A stretch of 64,000 bases of DNA from Bacillota bacterium (GCA_023393235.1 JAEWMH010000081.1:23590-87589); one strand, 5' to 3'; shown: positions 50,301 to 58,787, counted from the stretch's first letter. The notes: a model not told the origin generated them from the letters alone. A program made the numbers and translations.

Positions 50301-52594
50301 ATGTGAAGGCTGCGGGCAGCTCCATACCGGATACCCAGCAGTGGAGGCTGGAGCGTGACGGGGAGTATTATAAGATCATCAACAAAAGCAACGGCAAGGT
50401 TCTTACTGTTGACGGCGCCTCCCTGAACAACGGCGCTGCCGTGCGGGTGGCCGATGATGAATCCAAGGACCATCAGCGTATGAAAATTGAAATCCGCAAT
50501 CTGACGGAAAGTGAATTCCGCGCTGTGGCTGATCTTACGGCTGTTCCGGCCTCCATGGAAGCGGGGAAGGAAAAGACGCTTTTCGGTACGGTCTCCCCCG
50601 ATGCCGCAACCAGCAAGAGCATCATGTGGAGTATCAAAAATGCCGGTAAAACCGGGGCGGTGCTGGCCGGCAATGTATTATCCGCCACAAAAGCGGGAGA
50701 GGTGACGGTCACCGCAAGGATAGAAGCAGGGCGGGTTGGCGGGGCCGATTACACCAAGGATTTCACCATCACCGTCATCAAGAAAGATGCGGATCTCAGC
50801 CCCGACAAGGCTACCTATGATCTGTATGCTCCCGGCGATGTAAGCACGAATGTCATTTGGAATGAAGCCAAATCGGTAACCGGAGTGGTATACGCAAGAA
50901 CGGTAACGGGAGCCGTTTACAACGGGGCATTGGGAACGGATGGTTTTGCCGTCACGGAGAATGTATTGACGATTAAGAATGACGGGCTGGATAAGCTTGG
51001 ACTGGAAAGCGGCGGCAAGGTGGATTTTTCCATCCTGTTTGACAAGGGGAATCCGGCTGCCTTCACTGTCCATGTTGTAGACAGCTCGTCCTCCGCCAGC
51101 CACGGCATCACCGTCACTACGGAGGGCCGCGGCACGGCAAGCGCCAGCGCTGTGTCTGCGGTGAAGGATGCAGTAGTATCGTTGGCGGCTGCACCTGAGC
51201 CCGGGTATCTGTTTAAGGGCTGGAAGGTGATCCGGCCGGAGGGCCTCAGCATCACAGACGACAGCTTCATCATGCCCGGTGAAGCGGTGGAGGTCACGGC
51301 GGTATTCGCTGCGCCGTCCTATACGGTGACGTATGACAAGAATGGAGCAGCTGCGGGCTCTGTGCCGGTTGACGGCCAAACGTATGCCCAGGGGGTTACG
51401 GTAGCCGTCTACGGCAATACCGGCAATCTGGCGAAGACGGGGTATGTGTTCAAGGGCTGGAATACGGAGGCGGACGGCAGCGGGAGCAGCTATGCCGAAG
51501 GCGGCCGCTTCACCATGGGGACCGCGGATGTCACGCTGTATGCACAATGGGCGGCCAGCTATTCCGGCGGTTCCTCCGGCGGCAGCTCCTCCTCCGGCGG
51601 GGCAACCCCAAGCCTGATTGACAGCAGCCAATTTACCCTTCCGGCAGGAAAAAAGGGCGAGTTCGGTATTGGCGATGAGATGAAAATCATCATTCCTGCC
51701 GGTGCTGTCCAAAAGGATCTGCGGCTCACTGTCGGCAAGGTAGCGGACACCAAACCGCTGCTTGGCAGCAAGGATATTCCCGCCAGTCCGGTATTCGAAT
51801 TGCAGAAGAATTTCCCGGAGCCGTTCGAAAAGGAGATCACCCTGATTCTGACCTTCGATCCGGCTAAGCTCAAGCAGGGTCAGAAGTCCGTTGTTTTCAC
51901 CTATGACGAGGAGAATAGACGCTGGGTGGAAGCAGGCGGCGAGGTGAACGGGAATACCGGAGGGAATAACATTGCCGTGAAGATGAAGAATGTGGGCATG
52001 TTTGCCGTGTTCGGCGTAAAGCAGGCGGCACAACCGCCCGTCCCCAACCCGCCGGTGAGTTTCCGCGATCTTGCGGGGCATTGGGCGGAGGCGGCTATCC
52101 GGCAGGCGGTTCAAGCGGGAATCGTCAGCGGGTACCCGGACGGCACCTTCAAGCCGGATCAGACGGTTACACGCTCGGAATTTGCCGTGATGCTGATGGG
52201 TGCGTTGAAGCCGCAGGGGGGCAAGGCTGCCCTTTCCTTCACGGATAAGGATGAAATCGGAGCATGGGCGCTTGAGGCGGTAGCGCAGGCGGTGGAGGCC
52301 GGAATTATTGGCGGCTACGAGGATGGCTCCCTCCGTCCCGACGCTGAGATCAGCCGTGCCGAGATGGCGAAGATGCTGGCTACCGCTGTGGGCAAGGCAA
52401 ATGAAGCGGCTGCGGCAGCCGGATTTGTGGATGACAGGGATATTCCGGATTGGGCCAAGGGCTCTGTGGCGGTTCTGTATGAGCTTGGTATGATGGAAGG
52501 CAAAGGCGGGAATCGGTTCGCCCCCGGCGACAAGGCAACACGTGCAGAGGCGGTAAAAGTGCTGCTGAACCTGCTGCAAACCAAACATAATTGA
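47396..52594 (+). CDS. S-layer-anchored multimodular glycoside hydrolase, GH43-like
   Basis: This 1,732-residue exported protein has a signal peptide (to about residue 26) and a GH43-type five-bladed propeller at about 30-370, with likely catalytic Asp40 (MKGADPTI) and Glu233 (ANINEGAAVV). Four CBM6/35-like domains follow at about 395-900, opening YEAEEAQLSG, FEAENAELSG, YEAEYAKTTG and YQAENADRSD. Next come a ricin-type beta-trefoil (KHSGKSLDVDRVSSDPG), a bacterial Ig-like domain, an X2-like module (LSPDKATYDLYAPGD), a listeria-type repeat (YTVTYDKNGAAAG, GYVFKGWNTEADGSG), a Ser/Gly linker and three C-terminal SLH modules. It should be displayed on the cell surface to release arabinan- or xylan-type sugars for the adjoining importer. 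ATG 47396 follows AAGGAGG. Confidence 0.9.
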   Translation: MRKKSFILLPLAVMLVLFLTATAFADATSHYLNPLMKGADPTIARAADGYYYSAASDGNITLKRHETILGVATAKSRVVWERPKDFGYVWGPYIYRLDGKWYIYFASGPEKSFGFGHPSSYVLENDSPDPFEGTWTLKGGSSNADEDGQLTYKQGLLNTEGYGLACGIVIINGQRYFTYTKYYYYHDPVTGKTWFDECPTIVKMKSPWELEGKEVTLARPAYDWEKHGANINEGAAVVERNGKVYFAYSVSSFMNDNYAVGVSVADLSSDIMNEASWTKYPQPAMKRSDENSSYGPGSPLFLKSEDGTEDWILYHGIPTHGQGGGNRGIRAQRINWDDSDFINLGIPSNPGTVLGRPSGEEKSEVYEAEEAQLSGAAKVTGSSLYASDARYVKYSSGKDSDYAEFTVNTESEGAYSLDFRYNNNTAGPVSMQLAVNQESRGTVSFPSNAGSASNFDNKTVHNIRLSAGANRVRLSGKSDLALDALILKKSALFEAENAELSGNAKTDTDHPGYSGTGFVGGLWIGESAVSFKVNAAHAGSYSVKLAYSLGFADDRTLSMYVNGTKIKQVDFFSLKSWDKWADRYDNVFLKEGENVIMYRYDQGDTGNVNLDYITVTEAATWTYEAEYAKTTGAKDAKVVKAKEGNTGIGYVNGLARTGSSVEFAVETEHAADYDVKLRYAKEGADKTLALYVNGAYARDVVLTPTGGAAVWKEQVVTVPLGKGKNIITYRSETETGDVVNLDNIHLNKRTPRKYQAENADRSDNLKVARDHLWYDGNGFVGGFEEEGDSLRFEVNVPYTADYTSTLRYSGAQAANIKMTLYVNENRIKQVALPPTANWDTWADATETVHLKAGRNIIEFIREGEDTGRFNIDSLTLDKFAGGFMSSSAKKITPETMVKIQPKHSGKSLDVDRVSSDPGAVINQWANGDGNNQLWRFLDLGTGFYQITSVQSGHAIDLKAGSAIGQICQNVKAAGSSIPDTQQWRLERDGEYYKIINKSNGKVLTVDGASLNNGAAVRVADDESKDHQRMKIEIRNLTESEFRAVADLTAVPASMEAGKEKTLFGTVSPDAATSKSIMWSIKNAGKTGAVLAGNVLSATKAGEVTVTARIEAGRVGGADYTKDFTITVIKKDADLSPDKATYDLYAPGDVSTNVIWNEAKSVTGVVYARTVTGAVYNGALGTDGFAVTENVLTIKNDGLDKLGLESGGKVDFSILFDKGNPAAFTVHVVDSSSSASHGITVTTEGRGTASASAVSAVKDAVVSLAAAPEPGYLFKGWKVIRPEGLSITDDSFIMPGEAVEVTAVFAAPSYTVTYDKNGAAAGSVPVDGQTYAQGVTVAVYGNTGNLAKTGYVFKGWNTEADGSGSSYAEGGRFTMGTADVTLYAQWAASYSGGSSGGSSSSGGATPSLIDSSQFTLPAGKKGEFGIGDEMKIIIPAGAVQKDLRLTVGKVADTKPLLGSKDIPASPVFELQKNFPEPFEKEITLILTFDPAKLKQGQKSVVFTYDEENRRWVEAGGEVNGNTGGNNIAVKMKNVGMFAVFGVKQAAQPPVPNPPVSFRDLAGHWAEAAIRQAVQAGIVSGYPDGTFKPDQTVTRSEFAVMLMGALKPQGGKAALSFTDKDEIGAWALEAVAQAVEAGIIGGYEDGSLRPDAEISRAEMAKMLATAVGKANEAAAAAGFVDDRDIPDWAKGSVAVLYELGMMEGKGGNRFAPGDKATRAEAVKVLLNLLQTKHN

Positions 52595-52612
52595 GAAAAG
52601 GGGAGATTTTGA

Positions 52613-53908
52613 ATGGTCAAAAAATGGGTAACAGCAGGGTTGGCAGTAGCTTTAACCGCAGGTCTGGCGGCAGGCTGCGGGAGTGATTCGTCTACAACGG
52701 CAGGGGGGCAGGCCAGTACGGCCCCCAAGAAAAATGTAACGGTGAAGATTTTCCAGTTCAAGGTTGAGATAGTGGAACAGATGAATAAGCTGAAGGCGGA
52801 ATATGAGGCCTCCCACCCCGGGGTTAAGCTGGAGATCGAAACCGTAGGGGGAAACGGCGACTATGGGGCGGTGCTCAAAACCAAGTTTGCCTCCAATGAG
52901 TCTCCCGATATCTTTAATATCGGCGGGTATTCTGAGCGGGATGTGTGGCTGGAGCATCTGGAGGATCTGAGCGGCGAGCCATGGGTCAAGGATGTGGTCC
53001 AAGTGGCCAAGGAGCCGATGATGAAGGACGGCAAGCTCTATGGCATGCCCATGGGGATTGAAGGCTACGGCTATATCTACAACAAGGATCTGTTCGCCAA
53101 AGCGGGGATTACCAATCCGCCCAAGACCCTCAGCCAATTGGAGGAGGCGGCCAAAAAACTCCAGGCGGCCGGTATTACCCCTTTTGCCAACGGGTATCAG
53201 GAGTGGTGGGTGCTGGGTCTGCATAATTTGAACGTAGCCTTCGCCAACCAGAAGCCCAATCCCGATGCCTTCATTAAAGGACTGAACGACGGGACCCAGA
53301 AATTCAAGGGCAATCCGGTGATGGAGAACTGGATCAAGCTCCTGGACCTGTCCCTGAAGTACAGCAACAAAAATCCGTTGACCACGGATTACAACTCCCA
53401 GGTGACTCTCTTCGCCAAGGGGGAAACAGCCATGATGCAGCAGGGGAACTGGACCCAGGTACAGATCAACGGGATCAATCCCAATATCAAGCTGGGCCTT
53501 CTGCCGATGCCCATTGGCGAGGATGCTGCCGAGGGCGACAAGATTCTCACCGGTGTCCCGAACAACTGGGTAATCTGGAACAAGTCCAAGGTGAAGCCGG
53601 AGGCCAAGGAATTCCTGAACTGGCTGGTTTCCTCCGACGCCGGTAAAAAGTACATCACCAAGGAATTCAAATTTATTCCGGCCTTCACCAACATTCCTGC
53701 CGACCCGGCGGACCTGGGGGACATCGCCGCGGAAATCACCCGATACTCCAAGGACAACAAGCTGCTGTCCTGGAACTTCATGAAATTCCCGGACGGGGCG
53801 GGTCAGGAATTCGGCGCTTCCATGCAGGCGTATGCCGCCGGCAAAAGCTCCAAGGATCAGCTCTTCGACGCATTCCAGAAAACGTGGGATAACCTGAAGA
53901 AAAAGTAA
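52613..53908 (+). CDS. Sugar ABC transporter substrate-binding lipoprotein (family 1)
   Basis: This 431-residue lipoprotein begins MVKKWVTAGLAVALTAGLAA with the lipobox Cys in AAGCGSD. The SBP_bac_1 fold is clear: LKAEYEASHPGVKLEIETV, FNIGGYSERDVW, GMPMGIEGYGYIYNKDLFAK, ETAMMQQGNWTQ and VPNNWVIWNKSKV. AAAGGGGAG precedes ATG 52613. It is the last gene of the permease-permease-hydrolase-binding protein operon, an unusual order since the binding protein normally comes first. The ligand is probably an oligosaccharide released by the hydrolase upstream. Confidence 0.92.
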   Translation: MVKKWVTAGLAVALTAGLAAGCGSDSSTTAGGQASTAPKKNVTVKIFQFKVEIVEQMNKLKAEYEASHPGVKLEIETVGGNGDYGAVLKTKFASNESPDIFNIGGYSERDVWLEHLEDLSGEPWVKDVVQVAKEPMMKDGKLYGMPMGIEGYGYIYNKDLFAKAGITNPPKTLSQLEEAAKKLQAAGITPFANGYQEWWVLGLHNLNVAFANQKPNPDAFIKGLNDGTQKFKGNPVMENWIKLLDLSLKYSNKNPLTTDYNSQVTLFAKGETAMMQQGNWTQVQINGINPNIKLGLLPMPIGEDAAEGDKILTGVPNNWVIWNKSKVKPEAKEFLNWLVSSDAGKKYITKEFKFIPAFTNIPADPADLGDIAAEITRYSKDNKLLSWNFMKFPDGAGQEFGASMQAYAAGKSSKDQLFDAFQKTWDNLKKK

Positions 53909-53928
53909 GGGATTACGTGCGAATACCG

Positions 53929-53957
53929 CCTCCGGCTGATTAGCCGGGGGTTTTCTG
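53929..53957 (+). terminator. Terminator of the sugar-uptake operon
   Basis: CCTCCGGCT pairs with AGCCGGGGG around GATT, followed by TTTTC. Confidence 0.8.
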
Positions 53958-54074
53958 CGGTTATAGGGGCCATATGCCTCCTCAGGGCAGATCAAGGAAA
54001 CGGAGGCTGTGTTACAATATGAGTGAAAGTAGTGGAACTGTCTTTATAACAGCATGATGTAGGAGCGGATAATT

Positions 54075-55352
54075 GTGGGGGCAGGCTTGCAGGGATTTAT
54101 CAAAGGGTTTGGAACCAGGCGCGCCGCCGCGCCGCCTGAGCGCAGATTGGGCCGGGAGGCGAAGGTATCGCTTCTGATCCACTCCTTTTTCCAATTCGGG
54201 GCTTCCATGTCCGGTGTTTTTCTGAATCTGTATTTATGGCGGCTGACCGAGAGCATTTGGGTCAACGGCATGTACAATATCATTAACTATGCGGTGGCAC
54301 CCTTCGCTTTTATGCTGGGGGGCTGGCTGGCCAAAAAAACCGACCGAATGTACGTCTACCGGCTGGGGCTGCTCCTGATCTCCGCCTTCTATATCTGTGT
54401 GGTGGCGGCACAAGAGCTGGTGGCGGAATGGTACCCGGTATTTGCCGTGTTCGCCAGCTTGTCCGGCGCCTTCTATTGGGTGGGGTATCTGGTCCTGATG
54501 TACGACGTATCGGATGAACGCAACCGCATTCATTATCTGGCCATGAACAGTATTTTCTTCACCTTCGCCGGTCTGTTGGGGCCTGCTCTGGCGGGGCGTA
54601 TTATTGCCCTGAATGACGGGCTGCACGGCTATATCATCGTGTTCGGCATTGCCTTCTTTATGTTCCTGCTGGCGGCGGTGGGCAGTCTCAAGATCAAGGC
54701 CAAACCCTCCCGGCACAAAACCTATTATCTGAAGCATACGCTGCTGATGATGAGGCGGAGCCCGGGCTGGCTGCGCGGCTTGTGGGGATTCTTCGCCTTG
54801 GGCCTGCTGCAGGGGATCATGCTGTTTCTGCCGAATATCCTGCTGTTCCAGGTTATGCCGCGTGAGGATCATATCGGGTATATGAGTGTGCTGTTTTCCC
54901 TTATCACCATCGCCATGGGGATGCTGATCTCCCGGTTTGCCAAGGCGGAGCATACCACCCTGTATCTGTGGATTTCCGGAGTCGGTCTGATCGCCGCCGC
55001 CTCCCTGCTTCTGGGCGGGCTGTCGCTTTGGTCGGTTATCTCGTTTATGGTGCTGTATTCCTTCTTCAACCCGCTGCAGGGCAATACGTTAACCTCCCAC
55101 TACTACAACCATGTAGGCAAGCTGCCCTTAAAGGGCAACTTCCGGGTGGAGTCGGTGGTGCTGCGGGAGGCCTTCTTGAACACAGGCCGGGTAATCTCCA
55201 TTACGGCGCTGATCCTGCTGCTGCAGGAGGTGGAGGGCCGCCAGCTGGCCTTCATTCTGTTGGGCGGCGCTGTCTGCCAGCTCATTCTGCCGATCCTGGT
55301 CGGCCGGAAGCTGCCGGAAGGGAAACGGAGAACCCAGCGGGCGAATGGTTGA
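54075..55352 (+). CDS. Major facilitator superfamily transporter
   Basis: This 425-residue membrane protein has 12 predicted helices in two halves, with a basic loop GGWLAKKTDRMYVYRLG after the second helix (the usual MFS loop 2-3 position). The start is GTG 54075, nine bases after AGGAG. It is monocistronic, followed by a repeat array. The substrate cannot be read from sequence. Confidence 0.88.
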   Translation: MGAGLQGFIKGFGTRRAAAPPERRLGREAKVSLLIHSFFQFGASMSGVFLNLYLWRLTESIWVNGMYNIINYAVAPFAFMLGGWLAKKTDRMYVYRLGLLLISAFYICVVAAQELVAEWYPVFAVFASLSGAFYWVGYLVLMYDVSDERNRIHYLAMNSIFFTFAGLLGPALAGRIIALNDGLHGYIIVFGIAFFMFLLAAVGSLKIKAKPSRHKTYYLKHTLLMMRRSPGWLRGLWGFFALGLLQGIMLFLPNILLFQVMPREDHIGYMSVLFSLITIAMGMLISRFAKAEHTTLYLWISGVGLIAAASLLLGGLSLWSVISFMVLYSFFNPLQGNTLTSHYYNHVGKLPLKGNFRVESVVLREAFLNTGRVISITALILLLQEVEGRQLAFILLGGAVCQLILPILVGRKLPEGKRRTQRANG

Positions 55353-55416
55353 CAGGCGAACGGATGACGGGTGAAAGGCGGGGAGGCGCGGGCAGGAACG
55401 CTAACTGGGCAGAGGC

Positions 55417-55602
55417 GCTAACGAATCTGTACAACATTATTTGACTATATGCAGGCAAATTATGAATCTAACGAATCTCAGACACGCTATTTGTCCGAAT
55501 TGGCGCCGAAATGCGTTCAAACAGGCAATTATCGTGTTATAGATTCGTTAGATTTTTTAGCATGCCTGTTTTTGCAAAATAGGGTGGCTGAGATTCGTTA
55601 GC
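55417..55602. repeat. Intergenic inverted-repeat array, CTAACGAATCT motif
   Basis: Two forward copies (GCTAACGAATCTG at 55417-55429, CTAACGAATCTCAG at 55468-55481) are followed by two inverted copies (AGATTCGTTAGA at 55541-55552, CTGAGATTCGTTAGC at 55588-55602). The second and fourth copies are exact reverse complements over 14 bases. Confidence 0.8.
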
Positions 55603-55700
55603 CGGAAGCTGAACACACTCCTCCGGTCCAACAGGAGGTTGCAGACCAGAGCCGGAAGCTGGGCCCCCTCCTCCAGGCCCACATGCGGCTGCAGGCTTGC
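55601..55700 (+). repeat. Tandem duplication of a 50-bp unit
   Basis: Two units of exactly 50 bases each begin GCCGGAAGCTG and share CTCCTCC and GCAG at the same offsets, with divergence in between. A G-rich segment and TTTTTTT follow and may form a terminator with the second unit. Confidence 0.65.
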
Positions 55701-55756
55701 CCGGAGGGGAGTTTTTTTGTTCGCTGGGATGTGGAGGCGCTTCACAAAAAAATGTT

Positions 55757-55786
55757 TTGACAAGGAGCATTCTTCCAACTTATAAT
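55757..55786 (+). promoter_or_regulatory. Promoter of the TauE/SafE gene
   Basis: TTGACA at 55757-55762 and TATAAT at 55781-55786 (spacer 18, or 17 to TTATAA) form a near-consensus sigma-A promoter about 45 bases before the start codon. Confidence 0.8.
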
Positions 55787-55830
55787 TCCTATATTATAAC
55801 TAGGTATTATCGGAATGGTGAGGGATGCTT

Positions 55831-56604
55831 ATGGATTGGATAATTGCCTGTCTAGGACTGCTGGTGGGGCTTCTGGTAGGGTTAACCGGTGTAGGCGGCG
55901 CCGCGCTGCTGACTCCGCTTCTCGTCATGATCGGCATTCATCCTTCCATTGCGGTAGGCACGGATCTGTTTTACAATTCCATCACCAAGCTCTTCGGCAC
56001 CTTTCAGCATTGGCGGCAGCGCACCGTGAATCTGACGCTGGTCCGTTATCTGGCTATCGGGAGCATTCCCGGTGCTGTGTGCTCCATTATCCTGTTGAAG
56101 GTATTTGACAGCTTTTTTCAGGATTCCAAAGGTTTTCTGAAGATTGCCTTGGGCATCGTGCTGATTGTCGCCTCTCTGGCAACACTCTTGAAGCCGCTGT
56201 TCAAATTCCGGCAGGCGCCTGCAGACCAACCGGAGGACGGCCAATCCGTCTATCAAGCTAAGCGGAAGCAGGTTGTGGGTATCGGCTTTGTCCTTGGTTT
56301 TATTGTAGGGATGACCTCCATCGGCTCGGGTTCGCTGTTTGCTCTGGCAATGCTGTACCTGTTCCGGATGAAAGCCTCGGAGATTGTGGGAACGGATATC
56401 GCCCATGCCTTCCTGCTGGTAACGGTGGCGGGTATTCTCCACGCCAGCTTCGGCAATGTGGACTTCGCGCTGGCCGGTAACCTGCTGGTAGGCTCCATCC
56501 CCGGTGTACTGGTGGGAAGCCGACTCTCCGCCAGGATTCCCGCAGTTCCTCTGCGGACAGCCATGGCTGGCATTATCCTGCTGAGCGGCCTCAAAATGAT
56601 ATAA
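55831..56604 (+). CDS. TauE/SafE-family membrane permease
   Basis: This 257-residue protein has about eight helices arranged as two repeats, each with the family pattern (GLTGVGGAALLTPLLVMIG near the N-terminus, GMTSIGSGSLFALAMLYLF in the second half). Family members export sulfite, sulfoacetate or related anions. ATG 55831 is six bases after GTGAGGG; ATG 55825 is too close. It has its own promoter and terminator. The substrate is unknown. Confidence 0.88.
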   Translation: MDWIIACLGLLVGLLVGLTGVGGAALLTPLLVMIGIHPSIAVGTDLFYNSITKLFGTFQHWRQRTVNLTLVRYLAIGSIPGAVCSIILLKVFDSFFQDSKGFLKIALGIVLIVASLATLLKPLFKFRQAPADQPEDGQSVYQAKRKQVVGIGFVLGFIVGMTSIGSGSLFALAMLYLFRMKASEIVGTDIAHAFLLVTVAGILHASFGNVDFALAGNLLVGSIPGVLVGSRLSARIPAVPLRTAMAGIILLSGLKMI

Positions 56605-56613
56605 ACTTTTACT

Positions 56614-56644
56614 CCGTCAGGTCTGTGGGCCTGCCGGTTTTTTA
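56614..56644 (+). terminator. Terminator of the TauE/SafE gene
   Basis: CCGTCAGG pairs with CCTGCCGG with one mismatch, followed by TTTTTTAT. Confidence 0.75.
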
Positions 56645-56714
56645 TTTCCCGGGGAAGCAGGAGAAGCTGGAATGATATGAGAATAGTGCAGGAGTAAAGG
56701 AAGGAGGGAGAGCC

Positions 56715-57413
56715 ATGAACAAAACCATTGCTGTGGTTGGAGAGTACCGCGGGAGCTCCAAACCCCAGTCGGCGCTGAACGCTGCTCTGGAGGATATCCG
56801 GGACGCCTTTGGGTATCCAGTGGAATACGAGTGGGTGGACACAGATGAGGTGGAGCGGAAGGGCGCGGCACTGTTAAAAGGGTATGCAGGGATCTGGAGC
56901 GCACCCGGCAGCCCGTTCCGCAGTTTGGATGGGGCCTTGGCGGCTATATCCTACGCCAGACGGAATCAAGTGCCCCATCTGGGTACCTGTGCGGGCTTCC
57001 AGCACACCATTCTGGAGTATGCCCGGAATGTGTTGGACATGCCGGAGGCGCAGCATGAGGAATATAATCCGGAGGCGGATGTGCTGTTTATTACCCGGCT
57101 GGCTTGCTCTCTGGCGGGGCGGGATCTGGAGATTCTGCTGGAGGATGGCACGCTGGCCTTTTCCTGCTACGGGAAAAAACGGGCTACGGAAAGCTACTAC
57201 TGCAATTTCGGCATTAATCCCGGGTTCCGGGACAAGCTCATCCATAGCGGCCTGCGGCTGTCCGGCAAGGACAAGGAGGGGGAGGTGCGGATTGTAGAGC
57301 TTCCCGGCCATCCCTTCTTCGCTGCCACGTTATTTGTCCCGCAGACCCGGTCCACCCGCGAGGCGCCGCATCCGCTGATTCTGCGGTTTGTCCAGGCTTG
57401 TATGGGACAGTAG
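56715..57413 (+). CDS. Stand-alone CTP-synthase-like glutamine amidotransferase domain, degenerate
   Basis: This 232-residue protein resembles the C-terminal class I amidotransferase domain of CTP synthase, without the synthase half: IAVVGEYRG at the start, the oxyanion-loop region IWSAPGSPF, nucleophile Cys92 in LGTCAGFQHTI, and the terminal APHPLILRFVQA. In CTP synthase the catalytic His and Glu occur in FHPEF; here the matching positions are Val207 and Gln209 (LFVPQT). Glutaminase activity by the usual triad is therefore unlikely. It may be a binding or regulatory protein. GGAAGGAGG precedes ATG 56715. It is monocistronic. Confidence 0.82.
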   Translation: MNKTIAVVGEYRGSSKPQSALNAALEDIRDAFGYPVEYEWVDTDEVERKGAALLKGYAGIWSAPGSPFRSLDGALAAISYARRNQVPHLGTCAGFQHTILEYARNVLDMPEAQHEEYNPEADVLFITRLACSLAGRDLEILLEDGTLAFSCYGKKRATESYYCNFGINPGFRDKLIHSGLRLSGKDKEGEVRIVELPGHPFFAATLFVPQTRSTREAPHPLILRFVQACMGQ

Positions 57414-57454
57414 CGGAAAAGCGGATGTCTTGCCCAGGTGAGGGCTGGGCGGAT

Positions 57455-57645
57455 TGTCACACGGACCGACGATCCGTTATTTTGCCAAAACCAAGGGGTT
57501 TGCCTGTTGTGCGGACCTTGGTTCCGTTATTTGCTTCTATAAACAGAAAAACCGGCTGTTTTGTCCTCCATAACGGATTGTGAGTCCGTGTGAAGGGGAA
57601 AACGCCGGTTTTTCGATTAATAGCGGATGCTGTGTCCGTAAGATC
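57455..57645. repeat. Intergenic inverted-repeat array, CGGACC/TCCGTTA motif
   Basis: Two forward copies (CACACGGACCGACGATCCGT near 57459, TGCGGACCTTGGTTCCGTTA near 57510) are followed by two inverted copies (TAACGGATTGTGAGTCCGTG near 57571, TAGCGGATGCTGTGTCCGTA near 57621). The array lies between convergent genes. Confidence 0.8.
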
Positions 57646-57675
57646 AGCCCGTTAATGGTGCTGGGCAGAAGCCCG

Positions 57676-58755
57676 CTACCATTTGGTCAGCTTGCGGACC
57701 AGCGCCGCCAGATCCTCTTCACCGTTGACGAACACCCGCTTCAGCTTATAGGGATGCTGCTTCGGGGTGGTTTTTCCCTGGTCGATGGTGAAAGCATAAC
57801 GGAAGCCGTTGTCTTTGAGGATGTTTAGCGTCGTGTTGTTGTATTGGCCGTAAGGGTAGCAGAACACATCTGCCGTCACTCCCAGCTTTTCTTCGATCTG
57901 CTTTCGCGCTTCCGTAATTTCGTAGGCCTGCTCTTCAGCTGTCAGCTTGTTCAGATAAGGATGGGTCATACCATGGGGGTAAATGTCCCAGCCGCTGTCC
58001 CGCAGATCCGCAGCCTGCTCCCAGTTGATAAAACGCTTGTCGTCCATAACACCCGGCGACATGAACAGAGTAGCGGGAAAACCAAGCTTGGAGAGAAGCG
58101 GCATGACGGTGCTGTGATTATCCACATAGCCGTCGTCGAAGGTCAGGAGCACGGGTTTCTCCGGTGCGGCGGCCTGGCCTTCCATAATAGCGGAGAACTC
58201 GGCCATGGTTAACGGACGGTAGCCGTTATCGGCCAGATATTGCATCTGCTCGGTAAATTTGGTGGGGCTCACCACTGCGGTGCTGCCTGGCATCACCTGA
58301 ACGCTGTGGTAATAAAGCACAGGAATGGAGACCGCCTTTTGGCGTCCGGTGCCGCCGTCGTAGACAGAGGCAGTGACACTTGCTGCGGCCGCTTCTGTAG
58401 CAGCCGGAAGCGGGGTGGGGGAAGGTGGGGCTGAGGAATCAGGGCTTGCGGTCAAATCCGGCATGGCGGAGTCCTCTGCAGAGGCGGCTGCCGGAGGTGC
58501 TGTCGGAGTGTCGGCACCAACATCAGGGGGGAAGGCTGCAGAAGGAAGTGATCCCTCCTCCTGCGTAAGGGACTCCGGGGAGGGAGAAGCATCTGTCCCG
58601 GGAGATCCATTCCCCGGCAGCGCCGTTTCCGCCACCTGGGCCAAGGCAGGCTCGAAGGGTTTATCTCCGAAATCGAACAAAATTGGAACGGCCACCGCTG
58701 CCAGAAGCAAGCAGATGGCACCCGCATACACAGCTGCGCGTTGACTCAATTTCAT
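57676..58755 (-). CDS. Polysaccharide deacetylase, membrane-anchored
   Basis: This 359-residue protein has an N-terminal helix (residues about 8-27) serving as anchor or signal, a low-complexity Ala/Pro/Ser/Thr linker of about 100 residues, and a NodB-type catalytic domain from about 150: PVLYYHSVQV, LTFDDGYVDNHSTV with the catalytic Asp and metal-binding Asp, MSPGVM, and the metal-site HGMTHPYLNKL. It ends FCYPYGQYN and FTIDQG segments typical of the family. It likely removes acetyl groups from peptidoglycan or another wall sugar polymer. I chose ATG 58755, behind GGAGGTG; a longer frame would run through the repeat element. Confidence 0.9.
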   Translation of the reverse strand: MKLSQRAAVYAGAICLLLAAVAVPILFDFGDKPFEPALAQVAETALPGNGSPGTDASPSPESLTQEEGSLPSAAFPPDVGADTPTAPPAAASAEDSAMPDLTASPDSSAPPSPTPLPAATEAAAASVTASVYDGGTGRQKAVSIPVLYYHSVQVMPGSTAVVSPTKFTEQMQYLADNGYRPLTMAEFSAIMEGQAAAPEKPVLLTFDDGYVDNHSTVMPLLSKLGFPATLFMSPGVMDDKRFINWEQAADLRDSGWDIYPHGMTHPYLNKLTAEEQAYEITEARKQIEEKLGVTADVFCYPYGQYNNTTLNILKDNGFRYAFTIDQGKTTPKQHPYKLKRVFVNGEEDLAALVRKLTKW

Positions 58756-58787
58756 AGCAAGCACCTCCATAAAAGGGTAACGTGCCG

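Noticed and set aside
50678..52588. Minus-strand open frame of 636 codons
   Set aside because: It lies antisense to the GH43/SLH protein, has no ribosome binding site and low-complexity sequence; the plus strand shows clear SLH modules.
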